A stretch of 64,000 nucleotides of DNA from Neodiprion pinetum. Its lineage: Eukaryota > Arthropoda > Insecta > Hymenoptera > Diprionidae. Both the position numbers and the translations under genes were made by a program. Positions 11,714 to 22,991 of this stretch are shown in pieces. Position 1 is the first letter of the stretch. Every line of letters starts with the position of its first letter. The stretch covers positions 41,512,701 through 41,576,700 of the forward strand of contig NC_060235.2 of NCBI RefSeq assembly GCF_021155775.2, read 5' to 3'. The notes beneath the pieces are model-generated. The model made no database searches and was not told the DNA's origin. It saw only the letters and a list, made by a program, of their open reading frames with translations.

Positions 11714-12297
11714 TCGGTAACTTACGATTATTATGGCTGGATAAATTCGACCCGATGCGCGATTTTTGTTGAATTGAAAAATAGCCAAGGTAAGATTTAC
11801 GGAATATTTTCTCGGCTGTGCGACCGGTTTATTTTATCGTCTATAGAAGGCTTTGACAACGCGGCTTGTGGCGCATGTCGTAGGTAGGTGTAGCCCATTG
11901 GCGGTAACACCGCGTCTTCATGGAAACACCGAATGTTTCATATATAATGAATAATTTAGGAACGCGAAGGTTGTCGGAGCCGCAGGCCGGGGCTGCACGC
12001 CATCGCGTCGAGCAAAAACTAATGCTTGCCCAGATAAATTACCGATAAACCACCGAGATAATCATCTAGATAACTAGCCACGCCGCTCACGGATATCACG
12101 CGATCCGAACCAGCAGCGGCATAAACCGCGATAGATATACCGAATGCATACGACTCGGCGTGTCTCAACATTTTCTCGAACAACCGATGATACGCGACGC
12201 GCATTGCATTTCATCCTCATGATCGTAGTCAATTTTGGCAAACAATTGAACCGTCGCCTTTGGTCCAAACCGTTGGAATTAATTATTTGGACGTTTT
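11714..12297. other. Unique sequence, nothing recognised
   Basis: GC-moderate sequence with overlapping short frames on both strands at 12019-12365. No product recognised and no repeat matches. Confidence 0.45.
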
Positions 12298-12861
12298 TTG
12301 CAAGCCGGGGTAGGGTTGAAATTCTAAATTTGAAAAGTTCCGAATTTTTTACTGCCGAAACTTAAAGTAGAGAAATCAAACTTTGACCAAATTTCAAAGT
12401 TTCGAATGGTCCGAAACCTGAACCGAAAGCACAAAATTACACAATTCCGACAAAGCAAAGTTCCGAAAGTACGAAGATGAGAAAATTTTCGAATCCGAAA
12501 CACGGAAATTCCGAATCATCGAGGGTTTTCAGTTCTGTGAATTTCTGGCTTGGTGAAATTTCACCACTTTCGTCTTTCTTTGTTTTGGATGTTTGATGTA
12601 ATTGCCTTCGGAAACTGGTCATTCTGATTTTTGGAATTTTATTCCACAGAAACTTTACTTTTCAGTATTTTGTTTTATCGAAACTTGAAATTTTCGGAAT
12701 CTTGGAATTTCGGAATTTTTGCCGTCGGGTTTTCGACCATTCGAAACTTTGTTGCGTCTTCAAAGTTTGATTTCTTTATTTCAAGTTCCGCCAGTAAATA
12801 ATTCGGAATTAAGCGCGTTCGAAACTTTTCAAATTCGCAACTTCAACCCCACCCCTGCAAG
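12298..12861. mobile_element. Foldback element F1: ~560-bp imperfect palindrome
   Basis: The two halves are reverse complements over most of the length. The left arm shows TTGCA, then 'ggggtagggttgaa', 'aatttgaaaagttcc', 'tttactgccgaaactt', 'agaaatcaaactttga' and 'caaagtttcgaatggtc'. The complement of the right arm shows the same words in the same order (TTGCA, 'ggggtggggttgaa', 'aatttgaaaagtttcg', 'tttactggcggaactt', 'agaaatcaaactttga', 'caaagtttcgaatggtc'). The symmetry centre is near 12561, at the perfect palindrome GGTGAAATTTCACC. Inner parts are built of degenerate TTCCGAAA words. There is no coding capacity. The overlapping minus-strand 61-codon frame is incidental. Confidence 0.8.
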
Positions 12862-14099
12862 ACATCGAAAATACGAGTTATTTCAGCTCAAAATCTTCAT
12901 TATTTCTCAAAAATCTACCATCACTTCTGACACTTCTGTGCGAAAATTTTTGTGTCATTCCGATAATGTGTCAGAGTTATTGAGCGAAAAAAATCGTAAC
13001 GATTTTTTTGGGGTGGAGAATTCGTGTCCTTTGCTCGATTGCTTGTTTTTAATTTTCTACACTTCGACCATCGCTGCATTTTGAGATGCTTTCTGATCTT
13101 TCCTGATCCCGTTATATTTTTACCCCGATCCAATATTTTTGCGAGATAGTTCTAAAAATAATTCCTTTTGCCAGGGTAGGTGAAGGGATCAAGTTGAAGT
13201 GGAAAAAAAATTACGAGACTGAGATTTTATCGATGATAAAGCGGGCGCGTTTTTTGGCGCGAAGCCGGCCGTCGGCCATCTTTTACGCTTTTTCCGGGCA
13301 TTCGGCTTTGCTTTCGACTGATCTGGATTTTCTAGCAGTTCCTTTGATCCTCGAAGGATCGTGCGACCCGAAAGCAAACTCTGACAGACGCACGAAACTC
13401 TCGCAAAGCTCGCTGAAGCGGAAATATGAAAATTGATTAAGCAGGTACCTTCAAACTTAGGCCGACACTCGAACCCGCGTACCGATAACGTCAAACACAG
13501 CCTGCCAAGCTCGACTTTGCGAGCTTCGACACAAGCTCCACGCGAGCCTTTCTCCTTCGCCATTTGTAGAATTTTATAAAAAAATTCACACCGAGAAAGA
13601 ATTTCATTTAACTCGCATGATGCAATTAAACGACCAAATTCCATAACTACATTTTGTTCCGACGAAAGAAAAGTTTGTTCGGCTGATTGTGAAATGATTT
13701 TACTGCTGGTTGCGAATTAAGTATCATTAGTTGATTTTTTCCTGTTCCACGATCAATTATTTTTCTTCTTTTTCGTGAAATATTTCCTCGGCAGCGGACA
13801 GTGACAAAGACATTTTTTTTAATAAACCGTCATTTAATTCGTGCAGGAGACAAAAAAAAAAAAAAAATGTTTCACGAGATAAAATTCAGGGTTTAAGGTT
13901 GAAATTGTTAAACCTTAGTTGACGGAGAATAAATTAATTTTTTCCTCAGTTAATCGAAAACGATTTGAATTCGTAATATTTCTAAGAAAAATTGCAGTTG
14001 TAGGTATGTTAAATTCCATCAAGAGACTCGAATTTTAACGCATCCTAACATTCATCGTTAATTCAATGACTTGGATCGTTGTACATTTTCCGCTGAGAG
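12862..14099. other. Unique sequence with a solitary family-A-like end
   Basis: A 151-codon minus-strand frame (13189-13644) has no recognisable domain. Near 13589-13612 a CACCGAGAAAGAATTTCATT word resembles the left terminal repeat of family A, but no matching right end was found. A CG-rich patch lies at 13240-13290 and an A-run at 13851-13867. No gene is supported. Confidence 0.35.
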
Positions 14100-14500
14100 T
14101 AAAATTATAGAATACTCAATAAATCAAAGGGCCAAAATATCGAATTTTTAAAGAAGCAAAAAGTCAATTTATAGAATTTAAAAATATTGAAAGTCGAAGT
14201 ACGAAGAGGTAAAAGATTAGAAAGGTCAGAACATAGAATGCTGAACTGTAGAATCGTCAGAATTTCCCTCGATAATATAGAATTAATCGTATAATAATTC
14301 TCGATTTTGCTATCGATCCGTGTTTTGATCTTTCTATATTCTCTCATTCTGTACTTCGACTATCTAAATTTTCAATTTTCTGCGCTCGAATTTCCCACAT
14401 TTTTAAATTCTACGAACAAGATTCTGGCGTCTATGAATATTCGGTATTCCGGTCTTTTTATCGATCGTCGATTCCAGTTTTTTACCCCTACCCTATATTT
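14100..14500. mobile_element. Foldback element F2: ~400-bp imperfect palindrome
   Basis: The left arm 'tatagaatttaaaaat' then 'agtcgaagtacgaa' (about 14172-14205) pairs with the complement of 'atttttaaattcta' and 'ctgtacttcgacta' on the right (about 14350-14412). Outer parts pair less well ('ccaaaatatcgaat' with 'ccggaataccgaat'). The centre is near 14285. It shares a 'cgaagtacgaaga' word with the inner arm of F1, so the two may be distant relatives. No coding content. Confidence 0.6.
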
Positions 14501-15330
14501 TCCCGAGAGAATAATAACGCAATCAACAAATTCGACAAGAATTATAAAACTGGATAAATAATCCGCAGTGAATACTCGAAGCACGTCAGAGGATATCGGT
14601 AAGGAACACAAAGGAGCGTAGCGAGATGGAATAAAGTTGGAGAGATAAATAGCCGGAGAATCGTTCCGCCCGGTTTCATCCGCTTTTCGCTTATTGTTAT
14701 AGTTCTTGTTCGCGAATAATGGATACTCGAAAGATTACCCGTCGCCGCGACGTTTAATTGACAAGTCTGTCTCGAGTGACGCGCCTCGACGCGAAGAGCT
14801 GGAAATTCTGAAAAGTATATCTCAGATCTGTCTCTAAGAGCGACTCGAAGAGCGAAATTCGGGACGAGCCAATAATTCCTCGTCGCTGCTTCGCAAAATT
14901 CAATTTGTCAGCTTCCACTCGTTCGCTTTGTCCCCCGACTCCATCAGATGGGGGTCAGAGATTGGAATTTTTCTTTCCGTTTCACCGCTGTTTCGGTTTT
15001 TTTTTTTTTTTTTTTTTCTCTCCCTCTTCTCTCCATTCTTATACATACCTGTATATATACCTGTACATGCCTAAATTGAGAAGAATCGGTTCCTCGAGAC
15101 TTGAAGTGGATGATTACTTATTGTGACATGTTCGATCGCGTTTTCACAACCGAAAACATTCGCTCGACAAAAGGACAATGTCTCTAGAGCTGAAAACCTC
15201 CTACGCCACTTATCTTCACTTCAAGAATTTCTTTGGTCTTCCGTTTTTTTATTTTTTTTTTTTTTGTTTTTTTTTTTGTTAAATTACACTCGATTCTTCC
15301 GATGCTTGGATAAAAAAAAAAAAACCAGAA
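14501..15330. other. Unique sequence with T-rich runs
   Basis: Contains T-homopolymers at about 14997-15018 and 15244-15280, A-run at 15312-15324. Short frames across them translate as Phe-rich low complexity. No gene recognised. Confidence 0.45.
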
Positions 15331-15775
15331 TTTAATCGTGTTCAATATTCTGCTGATAAAACCTCTTCTCCATAATTTGCTTTATTCACGTTCGTTATTA
15401 TATTCGTGCGAATGTTGATTTTTTTGAAAGTTTTTTTTTTTTTTATCTTACATTCAATTTTGATTCGTTCTCATTCGCTAGTAACTTCGATTCTGACAAA
15501 AATCGCAAAACTAGAACGTAAATTGTGTACAACAGTAAGAGAATTAAAAACTTCAATCGTTTTTCAACATTCCGCTAATATAAAACCACTTTCCTATATA
15601 AATTGCCTTGTTCGTCTTCAGTATTATATTCGTGCGAATGTTGATTTTTTGAAACAGGTATTTTTTATCTGTTATTCACTATTGATTGATTCTCATTCGC
15701 TGCTAGCTTCGATTCTGAAAAAAAATCGAAAAACTAGAGCGTAAATTATGCACAATGGTAACAACAACAGTAAAT
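15331..15775 (+). repeat. Tandem dimer, ~220-bp unit
   Basis: Unit 1 (about 15331-15550) and unit 2 (about 15551-15775) share in order 'ttcaatcgt/gttcaacatt', 'gctgataaaacc', 'attatattcgtgcgaatg', 'ttgattttttgaaa', 'gattcgttctcattcgct', 'agcttcgattctga' and 'aaactagagcgtaaat'. The anchor 'tattcgtgcgaatgttga' recurs about 228 bp apart because of a length change in the T-run. This is a simple local duplication. The 112-codon frame through it is not conserved between units in a coding sense. Confidence 0.75.
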
Positions 15776-17934
15776 CTTGTACCGTTTGCAAATTCTCGAG
15801 TAATTTCGCAATTTATCTAAAAAAAAATTTGTATAACTCACAAGGCACGGATTTATTAGCTAATTTGCACCGACGTTGCCGGCTTGTTAATCAGCTACCG
15901 CTTTCTCAGTTGAGCCGTTCTTTCATATTCCGTCCCGCCGTTATAAAGGTATGCTCAAAACTATTTTATGCCCGACGTGTCGACTCGATAGTCAACATTC
16001 GTCAGATTCCACCCTCGGCGTGGGTAAATTTAACGATAGCCTTCTTCATTCTTTCCATTGTTTTTTTTTTTTTTTTTTTTCTAATTTCCTTCGTTCTCGA
16101 TGTAACAAAGAATTCAGAATTAATGAAAATATCTTAGAACACATATTAACGCAAGTTTTTTTTTTTTTTTGTTTTTTTACGTTTTATAACGGAGCGTAGA
16201 ATAAATTCGCACGTTGCACGTATCGACTATTCTTCCACTTTATCCGCTTACGGATATTGCGCAAGTGTGTAATTTACTCTGTATTTGTATACGAAACGCG
16301 TGCAGACGGCAGGTGCGGATTATAAAATACTGTCAGTTTGTTCGTCGGACACGAGCAACGCGAAAAGAAATTGATTATTGCCGATAAAGATCTGCGGCTT
16401 CTTGCCGCCGCAATTAACCACCATATAATCAGATATTTCAAAAGTGACACGCATAAATTCACGAGACGTTGAATTCCGGTGTTTATATTTACAAGGCGTG
16501 CCAAATAATTTAGTATAATGGTGGTGAAAATTGACCGGATCGTTGCTTTTTCACGCGCCTTGTGAAAAAAAGAAATTTACGATAAGCAGCCGGCTCGCCA
16601 AATTCGCAAAACTTGTACTCGTCAGCTGAGTCGCGCGAAATATTAACGATGTTACAATTTCAAGGATACCTAAAAATCAGGATTTGTGGCAATAGTCAGA
16701 TACGAATCGAATAATTCGATCGTAAACACGAATCTATAGAATCCTATTTTACACACAGCTGTGACAAAATATCCAAATAATTCTGTCGAAATTTGAAATA
16801 CAAGACGCGAATTTTAGTTTTTTTTTTTTTTTTTATATTTATTTTCCTAGTTTACTTCGATTTCGCAGTTTCTCTTATTCCTAAAATTCGGCAACCGTTA
16901 GAATTTATTCATCCCTCAACTGAAAATCGACTTGCTAATTTCTAGAAATGACAGTGACATTTCATTTTTTGTCGAATAGAATTTAGACAATCACATCTTT
17001 CATTCAACTAATTGTAAGAATAATCTAAATGTCAACGTATTTTGAACTGAGCGTCGAACTATATTTGAGCAACTAAAATCTAAATTAATTCAGTATACTT
17101 TTCGATTCGATTCGATCCGACGATTATTCGCGTATCACTGGAATAAAAATGCATATTATACACAAAGTACATTCAATGCAAACTGACTGTTTCAATTCCT
17201 CGTCAAACTTGTAAGACTTTGTTACATTCAAACATGTTTCTGCATAATTTCGTGGTCAAAAAAAGGGAAGAAAGATATCGAAGAGGATTGAAAAGGGAGT
17301 CGAAACGAACGCGTATATCAGCATGGCCAGCAAGCGTGATTGTGAAGTAGACTCGCCGGAAGAGGGGGGTGAGTGAAGGGGGGCTTACTAGAGCGTTGAA
17401 AATTGAAAATTCAAAATGGCGCTGCTGATATTTCCGCTCGACGGAATTAAAACAAAAAGTCGTCTGCCTGATGCCGGCGTTTGTTGGTTCGTTCGTTCGT
17501 TCGTTATGACATGCACGCATCCCAATGTTACCTCATATCATGTACATACATGCATGCACGTGCATATATATATGTGTGTAATTTACAAAGCGAAATCTGC
17601 CGCAGATGTATCGGCCGGTTCGCGATTTGCAGTGTTTTGTCACCGCAGCTACGCGAGAGTTCCAATCCAAGGAACGTTCGATTTTTAACTTTTCTTTCAC
17701 TTTAATCTCTTCTATCCATACCTGGATGAATATCGTTTCCTTCCATTCCGTTCTTTTACGCGCGTCATGCATCGGAACAAGCGGCTTTAGACTGGCCACG
17801 AACTTCCCGTTCTCACACTGCAGGTTTCCGGTTTGTAGAGGAAAAAAAAAATGACATGTAATTCGAATTTGGAACTGCAAATTCAGATTCGGGATTAACG
17901 CTTTTAAGGCCATTGGATATTGTATTGCACGAGA
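15776..17934. other. Unique sequence with homopolymers and GTTC repeat
   Basis: T-runs at 16061-16081, 16157-16170 and 16820-16835; a (GTTC)n tract at 17487-17505; alternating purine-pyrimidine CATGCATGCACGTGCATATATA at 17545-17575. Overlapping short frames on both strands around 17203-17913 are unrecognisable. Confidence 0.45.
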
Positions 17935-18165
17935 ATATGACTATTTTTGTTATTTTGAACCACTGTGGTGGATATCTCAGTTAGAAATTTTGAAAGTCTG
18001 ATCCTGGGTTCGTTATCGGTGATCCAAAAAATCTCCGCCAAATTTCTTGCCAAATCGGAATATTTTTAGATTTTTTTCCACTATCCGGTATCGCTGTTTT
18101 GGATTTCGCAATCCGACTTCAGATTCGTGATCAGTGACCCGAAAAACCTCTCGGTACCAATTGTC
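17935..18165 (-). repeat. Family E tandem dimer, copy E2
   Basis: Reverse-complement relative of 1863-2085. 'cagattcgtgatcagtgaccc' near 18120 and its diverged twin 'ctgggttcgttatcggtgatcc' near 18004 are two units about 115 bp apart, matching 'gggtcactgattacgaatctg' in copy E1. The repeat is strongly diverged. Boundaries are approximate. Confidence 0.5.
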
Positions 18166-19599
18166 GTTTAAATCCATTCAACCATTCTCAAGGTATCGTC
18201 ATATTTATTCGATATTTTAGAATCTTGTTTTTTAAATAATTGAAAATTTTCGGAACCGTTCAAAGTCAAAGTCTAATCAGTTATAAATTTGGAAAAGCCC
18301 CGTCGATTGAGACCAAAATCATTGAAATCCGGTAACTCGAACTCGCGATTCTCCAGACCATGAAACGTCGACATCTAGTGAAAATTCAACTTTTCATTTC
18401 TAGGGCGGTAACGATAATTCCTTTTTTCTCTGAAAACAGAGAAACGGAAAGTTAATAATGCGTGCTTCGATTTCGACCCATGTGGTGATATATCTTGTCT
18501 ACTTTCTAAACTACGATCGGAAAATTTAATACCTACGGAGAAAAGAAAAATACTGGTTTTCGTACGTATTTTTAAATTATCTATTATTCGCTTAATTGCA
18601 GTTAGGAAAAATCCTCCCGAGTTTAATTACGACCCCGAAAAAATTTTAGATGAATTCTGAACTGCTTCAAGCTTAGATGCAGCTGTGTAAAGTAGAACAA
18701 TTCACCCTGTAAAATGGCATTATACTGGGAAATTATCGTCCACGTGACGGATCGTATTCTTTTCGTTTTTCCCAAGAAACGTACGTGTAATATAAAACCA
18801 AGTACTTGAAATCGCCAATTTTATTTAATTTTTTATCATACAAATCCAAGACAAAATTACATCACAAGTTAAACATCTCGACTCGTCAATTTTCCAGCAA
18901 TTCTTCAAATCGAAGCAGATTGGTCGCAATTAACGAAATACGTGGTTAGTTTGAGTGATCGAGTCCAGCTCGCGTTTTGCCGTGATCTAGAATCGACAGC
19001 TGCCACATGCATTCGAGGGTCTGCAGAGAGCGGCGACATGGGAGAATATACATATAAACAAGCAACAGCGGCATCAGGGCGCTGTAGTCGGCTGATTTTT
19101 AAACAATGACGTCCGTGCCTTTTGTTTTAAAATTATCAACACGTGACACAATCAGGTCTGGCTCGTCCTGCAGTCACAAAGAATATATTCCCCGTCCCAT
19201 CGCATCGCGGCTCTGCATCCGTCGACAATGTGCCTGCATTTCACCGCATGCATGCACTGCGCGAGAGAGTAAAACGAGCAGCAACAACAGCAACGCCAGG
19301 AATGAAGCAGCCAGATCCATGGCGGTGAAGTGCAACGAGATCGTCGAGCAGGTCGTTGCACGTACATTACGTTATGCATACACTTTATGGTAACCGCCGG
19401 TTATCTCCGCAGTCAATAATAGTCTGCTTGCAGTTTTCCACCATGCAGGATGAAATTGAAAAGCTTTGAACAAAGCGAAACGCACCGATGACAGCTGCCG
19501 TCGTAGATTTTGTTTTCACGTCGGCACGTCAACGCGCTCGATGAGATTCCTCTTCCGAAATTAACGGACAACTTTTTTTTACGCTTCCTTTTTTTTGTA
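18166..19599. other. Unique sequence, no gene recognised
   Basis: AT-rich to 18950, then a GC-richer part at 18950-19380 with overlapping frames on both strands (95 codons plus, 75 codons minus). A TATA-like word lies near 19051. No product recognised. Confidence 0.4.
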
Positions 19600-20400
19600 T
19601 CTGACTAAATTTAAAGATCGTTCCAAATGTTTTCTCCAACTTCTGATTGGATAGTTCGATTTTTAAAGCCTGTCGAGTGGGCGGAAAGTGGTCGATTTTC
19701 AAACGGTACGGTAAAACGATGTTGACGCATGCGCACAATGGAAACGCCCGATTTTACATACTAGGGCTTTCTTTGGCGTATGCGCATTCCGAATGACTCA
19801 ATTTTACACACTATCGGTGGCACCTTCTCGTTGCTTCTTAACCCTAGTCGGTCACACTGGATGAAATTCACGCCAAACGTCATATTTTGCTTCAAAAATG
19901 AATTCTAAAAATCTAAGAAACAGTATCTAGATATTGTTTAAGGATCGCTGAAAAAACTCTTTCAGTTTTACTGACTAAAACTGATTGTTTAACTATCGTA
20001 AAACATCGGCAAAGTTAAACAACGTGCTAAAAATGTCGAAAAAAGGTCTTTATTTCGCATGAAGAATATCCCATTTCCACGGCTAAGCGACTCTACGAGG
20101 AGTTTGAAAAATGTTTGGGGTTAAATTCACCCGAAATGACCGATTAGGGTAAAATCAAAGGTTCCAAGACGTACGAAAAAAATTGGGGGTCAGGTAACTT
20201 ACGTTAAATGACAGGACGCGTAAAATTGAATGATGCAAAACTGCGCATGCGCCAAGGAGAGCTCCTGTGTGTAAAATAGTGCCTTTTCATTGTGCGCATG
20301 CGCCAACATCGTTTCAGGAAACTTTACGCGTGCTCCGCAGGCTTTGAAAATCCAGCTTTCCAAACGTATGCTGGAAAATATACTATTTCAAGATTTCCCG
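19600..20400. mobile_element. Foldback element F3 carrying GCGCATGCGC sites
   Basis: About 0.8-kb imperfect palindrome. The left arm reads 'tttttaaagcctg', 'aacgatgttgacgcatgcgc', 'acaatggaaa', 'ttggcgtatgcgcat', 'ctcaattttac' and 'accctagtcggtca'. The complement of the right arm reads 'ttttcaaagcctg', 'aacgatgttggcgcatgcgc', 'acaatgaaaa', 'ttggcgcatgcgcag', 'ttcaattttac' and 'accctaatcggtca'. The arms are about 300 bp with a loop of roughly 150 bp. Four copies of the NRF1-like palindrome (exact or one mismatch) lie at 19725-19735, 19776-19785, 20242-20253 and 20293-20304. No coding capacity. Confidence 0.8.
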
Positions 20401-22340
20401 TTCTAAAATCTCTGCACTCCTAGCGGAGCGGCTCGGCTTTCAGTGAAAAAAATTCAGAGAGCGCAGGTTATTCTCATTTAAATTCGGTTCCGGTGATCAG
20501 CTGCCGCTGCCGCCGATATTCGACGGGCTCGGGTTCGGTGATCACTCGTATGAATATACATGTGTGCCGCATAACGCACCCGTAATAAACCTCCAGACAG
20601 TTCCTCGCTCGTGGTCGCCAGAGGCTACCACGCGATCTCACTGATTGCCACCGTCGATCCTCCGGCGGCTGCGATCCTCTGGCCCCTCAAAACGAGCTGC
20701 AAACTGTTACTTCCACGCTCGGGAAAAATCGGATACCGATCAATCTAATTAACGGTTGCCGCCCTGCGCGAGCCAAGATATCAGGTGTTGACACTGCCTC
20801 GTCAATTCCGCCGCCCCGAATCCACCGCATCACGTGCATCTGCAGCTAACCTCAAATTAAAAAGATTGCGCAACGTTTAGGCGGAAATTGGATTAGTTAT
20901 ACACCATTTGTTGCATAGCATGTTGTACAATTAGCGATTACTAATTGCCGTTCCGTCCTTAACGATTTTCATTCTTTATCCTAACCTAAGCGTAATATTT
21001 TTCGTACTTACAAAATGAAAATCGGTATTATCATACCTGTAAAAAGAAAGTCTGTGACTGTTGCGATAATTTTATGCATGCGCATCGGTGCGACGATAAA
21101 TTAACGTTATATGATCTTGTTGATCTGAAAAACATGTATAGCAAACTCAACGAGCATATTTAACGTTGATTTTATCGAAAAATGTAGTTTAATAGGTAAA
21201 TAGCGAATGAAATTTTTCTGAATCGTATAAAAATTTCAAGAAACATAAAAATGAATGAAAGTCAGTTCGCGATATCATTACCTTCAAATCTTCAACTGCA
21301 TTCATGCTTCAACGATCCGCTTGTGTAATAACATTCTAAAAGCTCTCTCCGAGATTTCTAATTACCCTGTTTCGGATTACACGGAAGATTATTTAGCGGT
21401 CGATCCCGCACGCGTCGATTTGTCCTGATCCTGGATCTATTGCAGATGGCAAGGAGGACAGGTGAAGACGCCGTAATATGCAAATTATACGAAAACGAAG
21501 GATTCTGCGGTTTCGGTGATCGTAAAACTCATCGCCGTAAAAGGTTCTGATGCTCTTGTGGCTGGTTTTCGTTTATTGCTCAGCTTTGTAACTTATTTGC
21601 TCTTTGCGGTAGCAGCTTTTGCCCGGGGATTATAATGAGGCCCAATTGCCTTCGAGTGGACCCTAAAAGTAGTCCCTGAAATCCGAGTTCAAATTCTCGG
21701 TGGTCTCTGTTGTGGAATGAGCCAGACAATGAGAGCAATTCTTATTTACCGTATCTCGAGTCGAGTGGACCATAAAATTAATTGACGACTGATGAAGATC
21801 TCTGACCAAAAACTGTCACAATTCATTGAGCAATGTTATAAACAGTCATCGGTTGTTTCGAGATTGTTATAGAAATTTTCTCAATAATTTTCTCGCAAGT
21901 CGCCAACCGGACATTGTCATTGATCACAAGCAATTAAAAAGCTCGTATAAATTACCGAGTGTATTAAGCCAGTGTCCGAAGGTTGAAGATAATACTTAAT
22001 GATATTACCAAAGTGGCTCTCATAAATACTCGGATCAGATAATAAATATACACTGCTGCTGGGCACATTGTGCGAAGCGCGAAGGAACGCGGAAGGTGGA
22101 TGTATAAAAATTTCTTGCCCGACAGGCAAGCGAGTGATAAGATTATCGGATAATCAAGCATACTTTTACACGCAGTCAAAAACCTTGATCAAGTTTATTT
22201 CACGGGTGAATTTCGGTTGACCGATTTTTTTTCTACTTCAAGAAGCTCTCGATCAGTACAGTATTCAGAGTGATTTGTAAATAATTAAATGACAGAGATG
22301 TTCGAACCTTTGGGGTACAACTTGGACGGTCTAAATTCAT
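20401..22340. other. Unique sequence, no gene recognised
   Basis: GC-richer around 20500-20840, with CCGCCG words and TCCTCCGGCGG. A further CATGCGCAT word lies near 21076. A short match to the family A end ('gaatgaaatttttct') lies near 21207 without a partner. Two overlapping minus-strand frames at 21917-22179 are incidental. Confidence 0.4.
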
Positions 22341-22991
22341 ACCTATTTTTAGGAGTTTTTTGTAAAGAAATCTAAAATACTTGAAGTAACTTGAGTTTAA
22401 AGGCTTTATTGTTTATAGTTTTAACAACATTTTCGAATTTTTTCATTGAAATTAATAACAAAATGGTGGCATGGCGCGTATGAGTAGTGACCAACTCGGA
22501 ACTCGAAGGCTTTTTCGGTGGCGCTTATCCTACCATCACTGTTCAACTTGTGACAGATAGAAGAAATTCTGTAAGCTAAAAACACCTTTTCAAGTTCGAG
22601 CTCGTGGTACAAATGTAAAAAACGATTTTTATTTCAAACACAGACGATTATGAACAAAAAATTTCATTTATCGACCATAAAAAAGTTGGGTAAATTTTAT
22701 AAAAAAATTGTGGGATTGGAACTCCAAGATCTAGCGACGAGCTTGAATCGATAAACAAGTTTTAAAGATTTTGTCAAAATTTGAAGGCTCTAAGATAAAA
22801 ATTGACCGACGAATCTGCGCCACCGGTTTGAAAACGTGGTCTTTCGCTACTTGTATTCCACCATCCCGCCATTTTATTATTAATTTCAATGAAAAAATCC
22901 GAAAATGTTCTTGAAACTATAAATAATAAAGCCCTTAAATTCAAATTGCTCCAACTCTTTTCATTTAAAGAAAAAAAAAACTCCTATTAGC
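22341..22991. mobile_element. Foldback element F4: ~650 bp with ~135-bp arms
   Basis: Left arm (22341-22475) words 'ttaggagttttt', 'ggctttattgtttatagttt', 'aacattttcg', 'attttttcattgaaatta' and 'ataacaaaatgg' recur in the complement of the right arm (22857-22991). There they read 'taggagttttttt', 'ggctttattatttatagttt', 'aacattttcgg', 'attttttcattgaaatta' and 'ataataaaatgg'. The middle (about 380 bp) is unique. Flanking words ACAGAG (about 22290) and CTCTGT (about 23022) could be the outermost ends. The 63-codon minus-strand frame inside is incidental. Confidence 0.8.

Noticed and set aside
13189..13644. 151-codon minus-strand frame as a gene
   Set aside because: Its N-terminal part runs over a family-A-like terminal repeat word near 13589 and the rest has no recognisable domain. 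Lacks splice or promoter support.
17910..17940. microRNA with a TATTGCAC seed (miR-92-like)
   Set aside because: Only the seed matches; the rest of the mature sequence and a precursor hairpin are absent.
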